A stretch of 64,000 bases of DNA from Gracilibacillus sp. YIM 98692. GTDB lineage: Bacteria; Bacillota; Bacilli; Bacillales; Amphibacillaceae. The stretch spans positions 62,001 to 126,000 of the forward strand of contig NZ_WIXM01000002.1 of the NCBI RefSeq assembly GCF_010993965.1, given 5' to 3'. Position 1 is the stretch's first letter, and each line of letters begins with the position of its first letter. The notes beneath the pieces were generated by a model. The model searched no databases, had not been told where the DNA came from, and saw nothing but the letters and a program-made list of their open reading frames with translations. Positions 7,717-16,381 of the stretch are shown here, one piece after another. A program made the translations under genes and the position numbers.

Positions 7717-9456
7717 TTAATCCACTATTTTCACTTTTAACCAACCTCGCACACTATTGATAAACCATATCTGATCATAATCATTGATCTCATCTATAGA
7801 GACTGATTTCTCTATGATTTGATTTTCGTTCAACAGTTTTTGTCGGTATACTCCTGGCAATAAGCCATCCTCTACTGGAGGGGTATAAAATTTTCCGTCT
7901 TTTTCAAAAACAACATTGCCTATTGTGAATTCTGTTACATTGTTATGGAGGTTCCATAACAAGCTTGTTTTCGATTCGCTTTGTAACTGCTGATCGTGTT
8001 CTTGATACATGCTTCGATGGGTTGTTTTATGGTATAGGTACACTTGATCTTGATGGATCGGTTTCTTAGCAACTTCTGCTTTAATCGAATTTATATCAGT
8101 AGAAACAAGATTTGCTGAAATGTTAATCTGCCCATCTTTGTTTAAAAGCAATCGGACTTTGTAAGAGGCTTGGTCGTTTTCTTTTGCATAGGCTTTTAAC
8201 TTTTCTTTAATCATGTGCTCGTCAAAAGAATAGGAGAAATATTTAGCGGATGCACTTAGGCGATCGAGATGATAGGAAAGCAAAGGATATTCGCCCTTTT
8301 TTAAAAGCACGGATTCAAGTAATGAAAAGTTAGGCTTTTGCTCTTGTAAAACTTTTGATTTTTGTAACAGTTCTTCATATTCATCAGTGCTGGAGGAATC
8401 CCAAGTGATCCCGCCGCCGCTACCATAAATCGCTTTTCTTTTGCTATGATCGATCAAAACTGTTCGGATTGGAACATTAAAAACAGCTTTTTTGTCAGGG
8501 CTTATCCAACCTATGGCACCACAATATACTTCTCTTGGTGTTGTTTCATACTCCGCAATATACTTCATTGTTTCTACTTTTGGTGCACCAGTTATCGAAC
8601 CACATGGAAATAAAGCTTCAAACCAATTGAAAATGGTTTGATGATCTTCCAATTCTGCTTCAATGGTAGAAGTCATTTGGTGTACGGTAGGGTATGTTTC
8701 TATTTCAAATAATTTTTTTACTTGAACGGATCCAGGTTTTGCGATTCTCCCTAAATCATTTCGAAGCAGGTCCACGATCATCACATTTTCAGCGCGATCT
8801 TTTTCCGATTCAGCTAATTGCTTTTTATATGTATCATCCTGACTTAACGTATTTCCACGCTTCATAGTTCCTTTCATCGGTTTAGTGGTGATGGTAGAAT
8901 CATTCACTTCAAAAAAAAGTTCTGGTGAAACAGAGAGTATTTGATGGTTACCTATATCCAAATAAGCGCCATAATTTGCAGATTGATTTTTCAATAATTG
9001 TTGATAAAACGGATAACTGTTACCTGAAAACTTACTTTCCAGTCTCGTTGTATAATTCACTTGATAAGTATGTCCAGATTCAATCGCATTTTTAATTTGT
9101 TGTATGGTTTTAGCATAGTGGTCATAACTTGTAGTATTGCTCCAACTAGTAATAGAGTAATTGGATTCACCTGCATATAAATCTTGTTGAATCGGTTTAT
9201 TAAAAATAGCAAACCAAATGAGAGGAAGTGAGCCATTGTCATGTACGGCATAGCTTGGATCAAAAGCAGGTGCGGCCTCATATGCTACATAACCAGCTGC
9301 ATAGTATCCATCATTTACTGCTTTTTCTATCTTTTCAAAAATAGGTTTTACTTCAGATATTTGATAAGTGGATAATACTTCAACTGGTTCTGTAAAAGTT
9401 AATGGCTGGTTTTCAGTTAAGCTGTCAAAATCAAATTGTAAAAAGGGCTTGGCCAA
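7717..9456 (-). CDS. pabB: Fused aminodeoxychorismate synthase component I / aminodeoxychorismate lyase (PabB-PabC)
   Basis: A 579-aa fusion. Residues about 1-365 are a chorismate-binding enzyme: YQVNYTTRL, SPELFFE, the PMKGT motif with K195 (the nucleophilic lysine that marks aminodeoxychorismate synthases) and FPCGSITGAPK. The last 200 residues form a class IV aminotransferase-like domain (LLESVLLKKGEYPLL, HLDRLSASA, VRLLLNKDG), expected to act as the lyase that releases pyruvate and gives p-aminobenzoate. pabA lies 16 bp upstream, so the pair provides the whole pABA branch for folate. B. subtilis encodes PabB and PabC separately. The PLP-binding lysine of the second domain could not be assigned by eye. 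Confidence 0.88.
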   Translation of the reverse strand: MAKPFLQFDFDSLTENQPLTFTEPVEVLSTYQISEVKPIFEKIEKAVNDGYYAAGYVAYEAAPAFDPSYAVHDNGSLPLIWFAIFNKPIQQDLYAGESNYSITSWSNTTSYDHYAKTIQQIKNAIESGHTYQVNYTTRLESKFSGNSYPFYQQLLKNQSANYGAYLDIGNHQILSVSPELFFEVNDSTITTKPMKGTMKRGNTLSQDDTYKKQLAESEKDRAENVMIVDLLRNDLGRIAKPGSVQVKKLFEIETYPTVHQMTSTIEAELEDHQTIFNWFEALFPCGSITGAPKVETMKYIAEYETTPREVYCGAIGWISPDKKAVFNVPIRTVLIDHSKRKAIYGSGGGITWDSSSTDEYEELLQKSKVLQEQKPNFSLLESVLLKKGEYPLLSYHLDRLSASAKYFSYSFDEHMIKEKLKAYAKENDQASYKVRLLLNKDGQINISANLVSTDINSIKAEVAKKPIHQDQVYLYHKTTHRSMYQEHDQQLQSESKTSLLWNLHNNVTEFTIGNVVFEKDGKFYTPPVEDGLLPGVYRQKLLNENQIIEKSVSIDEINDYDQIWFINSVRGWLKVKIVD

Positions 9457-9472
9457 AGATTAGCCTCCTTTC

Positions 9473-10057
9473 TCATATCATTTTCGATAGTGCATGATAA
9501 TAGCTGTTCTTTATCATATGAAAACCGTAATCTGTCAAGATAGCTTCGGGGTGAAATTGTATTCCTTCAACGTTTAACTGAGCATGTTTCACTCCCATAA
9601 CCTCTCCATTTTTTGTTTCAGCTGTAATGTGCAACTCCTCAAACGGAAAGCTTGGACGGTCAGCGACTAACGAGTGATACCTTGCAACAGACAAGGGGTT
9701 GGGTAGATCATGAAAAACTCCTTGATCTGTGTGTTGAATAAGCGATGTCTTACCGTGCATAGGTTGATTTGCTTTTTTAATCCTTCCTCCAAAAAATTGA
9801 ATGATTACTTGCATTCCCAAGCATACACCGAAGATAGGGGTCTTTTGATAAAAATGCTTCATGACGTCAAGGCATATGCCGCTATCATTTGGTGTACCAG
9901 GTCCTGGAGAAAGAACAATCAGCGTTGGTTGTTTGTTTTCTATTTCTTTTATCGTTGTTTGATCATGTCGAAAAACGACAACACCTTCTGATAGTTGCCG
10001 GTAATACTGGACTAAGTTGTATGTGAACGAATCATAATTATCAATTATAACAATCAA
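9473..10057 (-). CDS. pabA: Aminodeoxychorismate/anthranilate synthase glutamine amidotransferase
   Basis: A class I glutamine amidotransferase of 194 aa. The nucleophile is in GVCLGMQVI and the His-Glu pair in GIQFHPEAILTD. It supplies ammonia to the PabB product encoded just downstream. The start is placed at TTG 10057, giving MIVIIDNYDSFTYNLVQYY, the usual start of this family. AAGGA lies eight bases before it, whereas the ATG at 10066 touches the same SD and cannot use it. Whether the protein also serves anthranilate synthase, as in B. subtilis, cannot be told. Confidence 0.9.
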   Translation of the reverse strand: MIVIIDNYDSFTYNLVQYYRQLSEGVVVFRHDQTTIKEIENKQPTLIVLSPGPGTPNDSGICLDVMKHFYQKTPIFGVCLGMQVIIQFFGGRIKKANQPMHGKTSLIQHTDQGVFHDLPNPLSVARYHSLVADRPSFPFEELHITAETKNGEVMGVKHAQLNVEGIQFHPEAILTDYGFHMIKNSYYHALSKMI

Positions 10058-10094
10058 GGTATACATCCTTTCTTCCTGCCATTGCTTTCTTATA

Positions 10095-10148
10095 TATCAC
10101 GGTGAACAATCGTCCGTAAGAACTCCCACTGAAGGAAGTTCTCTTTAT
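10095..10148 (+). repeat. Repeat family I, short form
   Basis: The left end (ATCACGGTGAACAATCGTCC) joins directly to the right end (CCCACTGAAGGAAGTTCTC, then TTTAT) without the about 95-bp middle of the long copies. It lies 40 bp upstream of the pabA start, inside the 385-bp gap between pabA and cheX. The rest of that gap is very AT-rich and presumably holds the two divergent promoters. Confidence 0.85.
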
Positions 10149-10442
10149 GGCTCTAGTCCATATTATATTACAAAGCTCGTTTTCTTGCTATTCAGAAGCA
10201 AATTTCATCAAATAACAAGAAATTTCACATAATATTTCACTATTCTGTCAATTTGTTGCGAAATAGTCGTAAGGACCTATAATATTCATGTAAAATAATT
10301 CTTAATACCTTGATAAGATAGGTCATATTTGAATATTTACAATTAAATTCGAAACGATATTGTATTATTTTATAAAATTAGGTAATATGAATTATATAAA
10401 ATGATAATAATTTACCATTGCAGGGATAGGGGTATGTGAAAT

Positions 10443-10901
10443 ATGACGGATGAGAACGAAAATGAAATGTTGAAAGAACTTTATAATGGCTCAGTTCAGA
10501 CGATAAAAAATGTAGTACCTATTGAACAAGATTTTCAATCACCAAAATTGTCTACTAAGCCATTAAATGTGGAGTATGGCGTGCTGATTGGATTTAGCGG
10601 CACTTATAAAGGAGAGCTTGTGATTCAAGCAGAACACGACATATTTCGGGCGATTGGTGAGGCTTTATATGGCATGCAGTTGTCCGATGACATGTTGGAT
10701 TCTTTTTCAGGAGAGCTTGGAAATATGATTGCAGGTGGAATATCTACACATCTCGCTAATCAAGAGATACATACTGATATTACCCATCCTACTATTATAA
10801 GTGGAAATGCACAGTTAACTGGATTTAAACGAGTGTTAGAAGTTCACATCGATTACCAGAATATCGGTGACATGAAGATGTCGTTATTATTAAACCATTA
10901 A
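10443..10901 (+). CDS. cheX: CheX-like CheY-P phosphatase
   Basis: A 152-aa single-domain protein of the CheC/CheX/FliY phosphatase family. The E-x-x-N catalytic signature is visible as SGELGNMIAGGIST, preceded by the FSGTYKGELVIQA strand region. A single copy of the motif and the length fit CheX rather than CheC. CheX dephosphorylates CheY-P. It is the first of three genes, 38 bp before a cheW-like gene, and no flagellar or receptor gene is nearby. B. subtilis has no CheX. Confidence 0.85.
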   Translation: MTDENENEMLKELYNGSVQTIKNVVPIEQDFQSPKLSTKPLNVEYGVLIGFSGTYKGELVIQAEHDIFRAIGEALYGMQLSDDMLDSFSGELGNMIAGGISTHLANQEIHTDITHPTIISGNAQLTGFKRVLEVHIDYQNIGDMKMSLLLNH

Positions 10902-10939
10902 AAAGGTGATTGGTGTGACAAAGGAGGAAAAGTCATACA

Positions 10940-11404
10940 ATGCAAGAGTTGATAACAAAAACTATTATTTTTAGGCTGCAGGAACAGGAATATGGTGCAA
11001 GTATTGACCAAATTAGATCTATTGAAAGAATGCAAGAAATCACTGCGTTACCTCAAACCTCTAAGTTTATTAAAGGAATTATAAACTTAAGGGGTGAAGT
11101 GATACCGATTATTGACCTTCGGACACGTCTAGGTATGGAGGAATTGAGCCCAACGGATCAAACTAGAATCCTTTTAGCAAATGTGAGAGAAATTAGAGTA
11201 GGGCTAGTGGTAGATGAGGCCACAGATGTTTTAGATATTAATCCAGAATTAATAGAGAATACACCTGATTTAGTAAAAGATGTTGATCATCGTTACTTAA
11301 AGGGTGTAGCAAAATTAGAAAATCGCGGCATGCTTTTACTGTTAAACTTGGATTACGTATTAAATCATGATGAAATAAGCGAGGTAAAGCAAGCCGTAGA
11401 ATAG
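10940..11404 (+). CDS. cheW: CheW-like chemotaxis adaptor
   Basis: A 154-aa protein that is one CheW domain: FRLQEQEYGASIDQIRSIER at the start, INLRGEVIPIIDLRTRLGM in the middle and KGVAKLENRGMLLLLNLD at the end. CheW couples methyl-accepting receptors to the kinase CheA. The SD AAGGAGG (10921-10927) is 12 bases from the ATG, a little long, but no better in-frame start exists. It lies between cheX and cheY, so the cluster may feed a receptor array encoded elsewhere, or a second pathway. Confidence 0.9.
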   Translation: MQELITKTIIFRLQEQEYGASIDQIRSIERMQEITALPQTSKFIKGIINLRGEVIPIIDLRTRLGMEELSPTDQTRILLANVREIRVGLVVDEATDVLDINPELIENTPDLVKDVDHRYLKGVAKLENRGMLLLLNLDYVLNHDEISEVKQAVE

Positions 11405-11440
11405 AAAAATCATGAAGTAGAAAAATAGGAGGAATTGGGA

Positions 11441-11800
11441 ATGGCACAAGTATTAATCGTTGATGACGCAGCATTTATGCGCATGCAATTGAAAAATATT
11501 TTCACATCGCTAGGACATGAAGTGGTTGGCGAAGCGGAAAATGGGAAACAGGCTGCAGAAATGTACAAGAATCTACAGCCAGATTTAGTTTCGATGGATA
11601 TCACGATGCCTGAAATGAATGGAGTGGAAGCGACTAAAGAAATCAAAAGCGAAGATGATCAGGCTACCATTGTCATGTGTTCTGCAATGGGACAACAACA
11701 AATGGTTTTAGATGCTATCAAAGCCGGAGCCAAAGACTTTATTGTAAAGCCATTTACAGAAGAACGTGTTAAAGAAACCTTAGATAAATTATTCCAGTAA
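11441..11800 (+). CDS. cheY: CheY-like single-domain response regulator
   Basis: A 119-aa stand-alone receiver. The acidic pair is D8/D9, the phosphoacceptor is D53 (SMDITMPEMNG), the switch Ser is in VMCSAMG and the lysine in FIVKPFTEER. CheY-P binds the flagellar motor switch. ATG 11441 is chosen over TTG 11435 because AGGAGG (11427-11432) is spaced for it. Next to CheX, its likely phosphatase, the protein is probably a true CheY and not a transcription factor, as it has no output domain. Confidence 0.92.
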   Translation: MAQVLIVDDAAFMRMQLKNIFTSLGHEVVGEAENGKQAAEMYKNLQPDLVSMDITMPEMNGVEATKEIKSEDDQATIVMCSAMGQQQMVLDAIKAGAKDFIVKPFTEERVKETLDKLFQ

Positions 11801-11820
11801 AATTGAATCATACATAAAAG

Positions 11821-11857
11821 AAGAGTGACTTCCTTATGAGGAATCACTCTTTTTTTT
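11821..11857 (+). terminator. Terminator of cheX-cheW-cheY
   Basis: Arms AAGAGTGA and TCACTCTT, extended inward by TTCC/GGAA, are followed by eight Ts. The T tract runs into the stop codon of the convergent membrane protein gene at 11856-11858. Confidence 0.9.
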
Positions 11858-12485
11858 AATGTGATGGCATAGTTGGTTTGCTGTTATGTTGTTGCAATGC
11901 TGTAATATAAGGACGTACCCATTGTATTATATATCCTGATAATAATGCGTTTAGCAGTGTCCCAACACCGATTGCTCCATTGAAGAAAAAAGCAACAATC
12001 ACTAATATTACACTGATTACTGCTCGTGATCGGCTTAACGACCAGTCCGTTTTGACAGATAGAATCACCATAGAACGATCCATAGGATTGGGAGCAAAAC
12101 TTGACTCAAGATAGATCGCAACACCGATACCGGTAAAGAGAATACCGACAACTAATAATAAACTTTGCTCCCATACATTTTGCGGCGTTAACCAACTACC
12201 TTGAAGGAAAAGCCATGAATCAATTCCGATTCCTGTTACGAATGAAGTTAACATGGCAAAATACTCGGGTTTAGATTTGCTTGCGATAGCATTAATTAAC
12301 ACTAACGTGAAACCGACAATAATTTCCCAACTGCCAATGGTGAGTCCGATGGTACGATACAATCCAACTAAAAGTGCATCAAATGGTGATGTACCTAGTT
12401 CAGACTGTATGGTAAAGGAAATTCCTAATGTTAAAACAAGTATACCAATTAAATAAAAATGTATGCCACGTTTTATGAGCTGCAT
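11856..12485 (-). CDS. YczE/YyaS/YitT family integral membrane protein
   Basis: A 209-aa hydrophobic protein with about five membrane segments and the family pattern SELGTSPFDALLVGLYRTIGLTIGSWEI, repeated in weaker form around FAPNPMDRSM. The molecular function of the family is not established; B. subtilis YczE is needed for full lipopeptide production. The start is ATG 12485, behind GGGAGGTGG; the longer open frame to 12569 has a poor, partly charged N-terminus and no ribosome binding site. It is a single gene, convergent with cheY. Confidence 0.82.
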   Translation of the reverse strand: MQLIKRGIHFYLIGILVLTLGISFTIQSELGTSPFDALLVGLYRTIGLTIGSWEIIVGFTLVLINAIASKSKPEYFAMLTSFVTGIGIDSWLFLQGSWLTPQNVWEQSLLLVVGILFTGIGVAIYLESSFAPNPMDRSMVILSVKTDWSLSRSRAVISVILVIVAFFFNGAIGVGTLLNALLSGYIIQWVRPYITALQQHNSKPTMPSH

Positions 12486-12561
12486 ATGGCATCCACCTCC
12501 CAGATAGACAAAAAACACTTTTTTCACTATAACACATTTTAAAAGGATGTGGGAAAGTGAA

Positions 12562-12596
12562 TTTATCACAGTGAATAACCGTCCGTAAAACCCACT
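12562..12596 (+). repeat. Repeat family I, degenerate left end
   Basis: TTTATCACAGTGAATAACCG then GTCCGTAAAACCCAC. Only the left part of the family is recognisable and no clear right end follows. It lies in the 300-bp gap between the divergent yczE-like and acyl-CoA dehydrogenase-like genes; the rest of the gap shows only AT-rich sequence. Confidence 0.65.
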
Positions 12597-12785
12597 TTTA
12601 ATATACGATTCACCGGAATTTAGTGAGAACCATTCTTAGAATAATATTTTACCTATCGATATTCTGTAACAAAAGGCGTCGTGTATATATTAATAGGTGA
12701 AGATATGATAATGAGTAAATGAGTGGCATTATCCATAAACCTTCGTTATCATCAAATTATGTTATATAAAAGGAGTGCACGATAA

Positions 12786-13943
12786 ATGGGCTTATATACA
12801 AACTTTATCCAGACAGATAGACAAGAAAAGCTGTTTCTCCAAGCAGAAAGATTAGCACATAAAATAAAAGAACGAAGAAAGTTAGCTGATCAAGCGGCAG
12901 AAATGCCGTATGATAATCTACAGGATCTTCGACAAGAGCGTTTTTTATCATTAACGTTACCAACTACATATAATGGTGAAGCTATATCTTTATATGAATT
13001 TTTGTTAGTACAAGAAAAGTTAGCTGAAGGGGATGGTGCCACAGCACTATCTGTTGGCTGGCACTTAGGTGTTATAAAAGAGCTCAGTGAAGAAAACTTG
13101 TGGGAGCAGGATATGTTTGCATTTATTGCGAATGAAGTTGGTCAAAAACAAAAGCTTGTAAACCGCGCTGCAACCGAACCTGCTACAGGAAGTCCAGCAA
13201 GAGGCGGAATACCGGAAACTAAGGCTGTTAAACAAGGCCATGAATATATAATTAATGGTAGAAAAACTTTTACCACAATGGCGAGTGTATTGGATTATTT
13301 TATCATTACTGCTTATGTAGAACATGAAAAAGCGATTGGTTCCTTTTTGATTCCAAAAGATGTTCAAGGTGTGAAAGTGGAAAAAACATGGGATACATTA
13401 GGGATGCGAGGCACTGGAAGTGATGACTTAGTGCTAGATCAAGTTAGAGTACCTTCTCATTATTTGGTAGAGTTAAGTGAAAAACCTAAGAAACCTGCAC
13501 CTAAAGGTTGGTTGTTGCATATCCCTGCTTGTTATCTTGGTATAGCCAATGCGGCAAGAAATGACGTGATTCAATTTGCGAAAGAATTTAAGCCTAATAG
13601 TCTTAATAAGCCTATTTCAGAAGTAGACCATGTTCGCCAAAAAATTGGAGAAATCGAATTGAAATTAATGCAGGCAAGGTATTTTATGTACAGTATCGCA
13701 GAAAAGTGGGATCAACACCCAAATAATCGAGCAAATCTTATGAAAGAATTAGCAGCTGTAAAAGTAGTGGCAACAAACAGTGCTAATGAAATAGTGGATA
13801 TAGCGATGCGAATTGTTGGGGGGAGAGGGCTTTCAAGGTTATTGCCATTTGAACAATATTATCGAGATGTGAGAGCTGGATTACATAATCCGCCAATGGA
13901 TGATATGGTCGTTCAAATGTTAGCTAAAAATGCCTTTTCATAA
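12786..13943 (+). CDS. Acyl-CoA dehydrogenase-like flavoprotein (YdbM-like)
   Basis: A 385-aa protein with all three acyl-CoA dehydrogenase domains: helical N-terminus, central beta domain (TEPATGSPARGG, INGRKTFTTMASVLDYFI, WDTLGMRGTGSDDLVLDQVRVP) and C-terminal helical bundle ending VGGRGLSRLLPFEQYYRDVRAG. The Glu of classical medium-chain dehydrogenases (YEGT context) is not seen. The C-terminal motif is more like the YdbM and flavin monooxygenase (DszC-like) branch, so the substrate is uncertain. SD AAAGGAGTG is well placed. It has its own transcription unit, with no electron-transfer flavoprotein or thiolase gene beside it. Confidence 0.8.
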   Translation: MGLYTNFIQTDRQEKLFLQAERLAHKIKERRKLADQAAEMPYDNLQDLRQERFLSLTLPTTYNGEAISLYEFLLVQEKLAEGDGATALSVGWHLGVIKELSEENLWEQDMFAFIANEVGQKQKLVNRAATEPATGSPARGGIPETKAVKQGHEYIINGRKTFTTMASVLDYFIITAYVEHEKAIGSFLIPKDVQGVKVEKTWDTLGMRGTGSDDLVLDQVRVPSHYLVELSEKPKKPAPKGWLLHIPACYLGIANAARNDVIQFAKEFKPNSLNKPISEVDHVRQKIGEIELKLMQARYFMYSIAEKWDQHPNNRANLMKELAAVKVVATNSANEIVDIAMRIVGGRGLSRLLPFEQYYRDVRAGLHNPPMDDMVVQMLAKNAFS

Positions 13944-14006
13944 GAAACATATATGCCCAAGCTACATATGATAAAGTGATTCTACTTATGTAAAAGGTGG
14001 TACGTA

Positions 14007-14909
14007 ATGGACAAAATAGTCAATCCGAAACAGGTGTATACGTATGACCAAATGGTTCATGATATAAAAGAATTAAAGAATAGGTATAAGGGTATTCAGA
14101 TAGAAGTGATAGGAAAATCTGTTGATTCCAGAAATATTTATGCGATAAAACTTGGTGATGGCGATAAAGAAGTCATGTTAAATGGCGCGCATCATGCAAG
14201 AGAGTGGCTTACTTCGGCATTATTAATGGATATGCTGGAATATTATTGCTCGAAAAGTAATAGCAATTCTAAGATGCAAGAATTATGGAATCAAGTTGCG
14301 ATTTGGATTGTCCCAATGGTGAATCCTGACGGTGTAACATTAGTGCAAAAGGGACCTGATAATCACCATTTGGAACGGTCCATACAAGAAATGAATCAGC
14401 AATCCACAAATTATGCAAGCTGGAAAGCAAATATAAGGGGAGTAGATCTAAACCGTCAATACCCCATAGACTGGGACGATATTAATGATCAAGTGAAAAA
14501 GCCAGCACCAGCCATGTATAAAGGGCCAAAGCCTTTGAGTGAACCAGAATCTAAAGCTTTGTATCAGTTTTCATTGCAACATTCCTTTCAATCAGTTGCT
14601 TGTTATCATTCTTCAGGTAATGAAATATTCTGGAAATATAAAATTAAAGAGCCGCTTTTAAGTGAGGCCCTGGCCTTATCTGAAAAGCTCTCTACACTCA
14701 CTGGCTATCAACTCATTGAACCAGGTCATAATCCAAGTGGTGGTGGATTTACAGATTGGTTTTTAATGACGGAAAAACGCCCAAGCTTTACGATTGAAAT
14801 AGCTCCTTACATTGGCCCTAACCCTGTACCACTGTCATACTATGATCAAATTTGGGAAGAAAATAAAGAAGTTGGTATTTTTTTAGCTAAAGCGTGCTTA
14901 AACAATTAG
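14007..14909 (+). CDS. M14 family zinc carboxypeptidase / gamma-D-glutamyl peptidase-like
   Basis: A 300-aa peptidase domain. The zinc ligands are in GAHHAREWLT (H-x-x-E) and the later ACYHSSGNEIFW histidine; the catalytic Glu is in FTIEIAPYIG. The substrate-binding region includes RGVDLNRQYP. It resembles gamma-D-glutamyl-(L)-meso-diaminopimelate peptidase I (YqgT-like) but lacks LysM domains and a signal peptide, so it is probably cytoplasmic and may act on recycled murein peptides. The ribosome binding site is AAAGGTGG. Its stop codon overlaps that of the convergent glycosyltransferase. Confidence 0.85.
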   Translation: MDKIVNPKQVYTYDQMVHDIKELKNRYKGIQIEVIGKSVDSRNIYAIKLGDGDKEVMLNGAHHAREWLTSALLMDMLEYYCSKSNSNSKMQELWNQVAIWIVPMVNPDGVTLVQKGPDNHHLERSIQEMNQQSTNYASWKANIRGVDLNRQYPIDWDDINDQVKKPAPAMYKGPKPLSEPESKALYQFSLQHSFQSVACYHSSGNEIFWKYKIKEPLLSEALALSEKLSTLTGYQLIEPGHNPSGGGFTDWFLMTEKRPSFTIEIAPYIGPNPVPLSYYDQIWEENKEVGIFLAKACLNN

Positions 14910-14921
14910 GCATGCTTTTTT
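14890..14921 (+). terminator. Terminator overlapping two coding ends
   Basis: AAGCGTGC (14890-14897) pairs with GCATGCTT (14910-14917, one G-T pair) and is followed by Ts. The hairpin contains the end of the peptidase gene, both overlapping stop codons and the last codons of the opposing glycosyltransferase. Confidence 0.7.
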
Positions 14922-16051
14922 GTTTTTGCTTTTTCCTCTATTACATCTTGATATGCCGTTAACAGCTCTTCAAAGCGGTCCTCCCATCGTTGTTTTTGTG
15001 CATAACGGATGGCATTCTGTTCTAATTGATAGCGCCAATTATCATTGTAGAGTATTGACACAATAGCTTCTAAATAGGGACGTTGCTGCCCTTGTTCACA
15101 AAGTATTCCAGTAAAACCTTCTTGAATAATGTTTTTTACTCCACCTGCATTTGCAGTAATGACAGGAGTGCCGCAAGCAAGTGCTTCTAGTACTACATTG
15201 CCAAAAGTTTCTGTCTCGGACGGAAATACAAACAAATCACTCATTCCAACGACTTTAGCAACTTCTTCTTGCGGTAGAAAACCTGTAAAAACAGTATTAG
15301 GTAACGTATTCGCTTGTAACCATTCTTTTGAAGGGCCATCACCGACAATCACCCACTGAACGTGATTTGCAATGGATGGAGGGAGGTTATGAAAAATATA
15401 ACGAAGTGTATCCACATTTTTCTCAGGAGCTAATCGTCCAACATAGCTAATAACATATTTTTTACTAATATTATATTTTTCACAAATAGCCCCTTTTACA
15501 TAATTTGGATGAAAAACATCCATATCAACTCCGCGCTTCCATACTTGAATATGATGAAAATTACGTTTTTTTAGCTGTTGGTAGGTAAAAGTAGACGGGA
15601 CAAAAAGACGGGACATGGATTGGTGGAACCACTCCATATATAGCCATAGTGGTTTGGATAATAGAGATAAATGGTAGTATTCCAAATAATGATCAAAATC
15701 TGTATGATAAGATCCTACTAGAGGAATATTTAATTTTTTAGAAAGGTGTAAGCCGCATAACCCGATGGAAAATGGTGTTGCAATATGAATAATATCTGGT
15801 TGAAAGGATTTAAGTAATTCTCTTATGTAGATGGTGTTCGGAACAGAGACGCGGCATTCTCTATATAGCGGGAATGGAAAGCTAGATTGCGGATAAAATT
15901 GAGCATTCTGAACATTCGTTTTTGTTTGTTTAGGTGCAATGACAATATAAGAGTGATTAGTAGAATCTAAATAATGAGTCAGCCTGCCTAAGGTTTTTGC
16001 AACACCATTAACATCCGGAAGATACGTGTCTGTAAAAATAGCAATTTTCAT
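14906..16051 (-). CDS. GT4 family glycosyltransferase
   Basis: A 381-aa GT-B fold glycosyltransferase. The N-terminal domain starts FTDTYLPDVNGVAKTLGRL, typical of the MgtA/PimB-like diacylglycerol or mannosyl transferases. The C-terminal nucleotide-sugar domain has YVGRLAPEKNVDTL and the E-x7-E motif in PSETETFGNVVLEALACGTPVI. The likely role is glycolipid or cell-envelope glycan synthesis with a UDP- or GDP-sugar; the acceptor cannot be read. The ATG is preceded by AAGGGGTG. No other envelope genes adjoin it. It ends inside the terminator shared with the M14 peptidase gene. Confidence 0.87.
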   Translation of the reverse strand: MKIAIFTDTYLPDVNGVAKTLGRLTHYLDSTNHSYIVIAPKQTKTNVQNAQFYPQSSFPFPLYRECRVSVPNTIYIRELLKSFQPDIIHIATPFSIGLCGLHLSKKLNIPLVGSYHTDFDHYLEYYHLSLLSKPLWLYMEWFHQSMSRLFVPSTFTYQQLKKRNFHHIQVWKRGVDMDVFHPNYVKGAICEKYNISKKYVISYVGRLAPEKNVDTLRYIFHNLPPSIANHVQWVIVGDGPSKEWLQANTLPNTVFTGFLPQEEVAKVVGMSDLFVFPSETETFGNVVLEALACGTPVITANAGGVKNIIQEGFTGILCEQGQQRPYLEAIVSILYNDNWRYQLEQNAIRYAQKQRWEDRFEELLTAYQDVIEEKAKTKKHA

Positions 16052-16158
16052 TAAGCAACACCCCTTTGAATAATTCCTTTACTTAAAGATATGTCGAATA
16101 AATGTAAAGAACAACGGATATTTGTTAAAATATTGTAAAAATGATTTAATAAAACATA

Positions 16159-16187
16159 ATGTCAACGCTTACAAAGTTTGGTATAAT
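16159..16187 (+). promoter_or_regulatory. Extended -10 promoter with embedded cre-like site, upstream of the stress protein gene
   Basis: TGGTATAAT (16179-16187) is an extended -10; ATGTCA 17 bp before TATAAT is a weak -35. TGTCAACGCTTACA (16160-16173) fits the cre consensus at 13 of 14 positions and overlaps the -35, a position for repression. The -10 runs straight into the right end of a family I repeat, so the transcript would begin within the repeat and carry it as 5' leader. The cre could alternatively serve the divergent glycosyltransferase gene. Confidence 0.55.
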
Positions 16188-16343
16188 AAAGTTAGACTTC
16201 AATCACTGGGGGTTTGGGGTTTTTCATCCCCGCAGATTGTTAGCGAACTTCTCAGGGTGCTAGCGTCCGTTAACACACTTCTACTCCTTTCATTATTCTA
16301 AGTTTTAGCTGATGTCTTACGGACGATTGGTCACGGTGATAAA
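16186..16343 (-). repeat. Repeat family I, long form (158 bp)
   Basis: Reads from the right end (ATAAAGTTAGACTTC) through GTGCTAGCGTCCGTTAACAC, TCATTATTCTAAG and CTTACGGACGATTG to the left end GTCACGGTGATAAA. CGTCCGTTAA and TTACGGACG are complementary, so the long form can fold on itself. It occupies most of the leader of the downstream stress protein gene. Confidence 0.9.
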
Positions 16344-16381
16344 TGGGAAATATATGTTTTGGAAGATGGAGGTTGGTGAAA

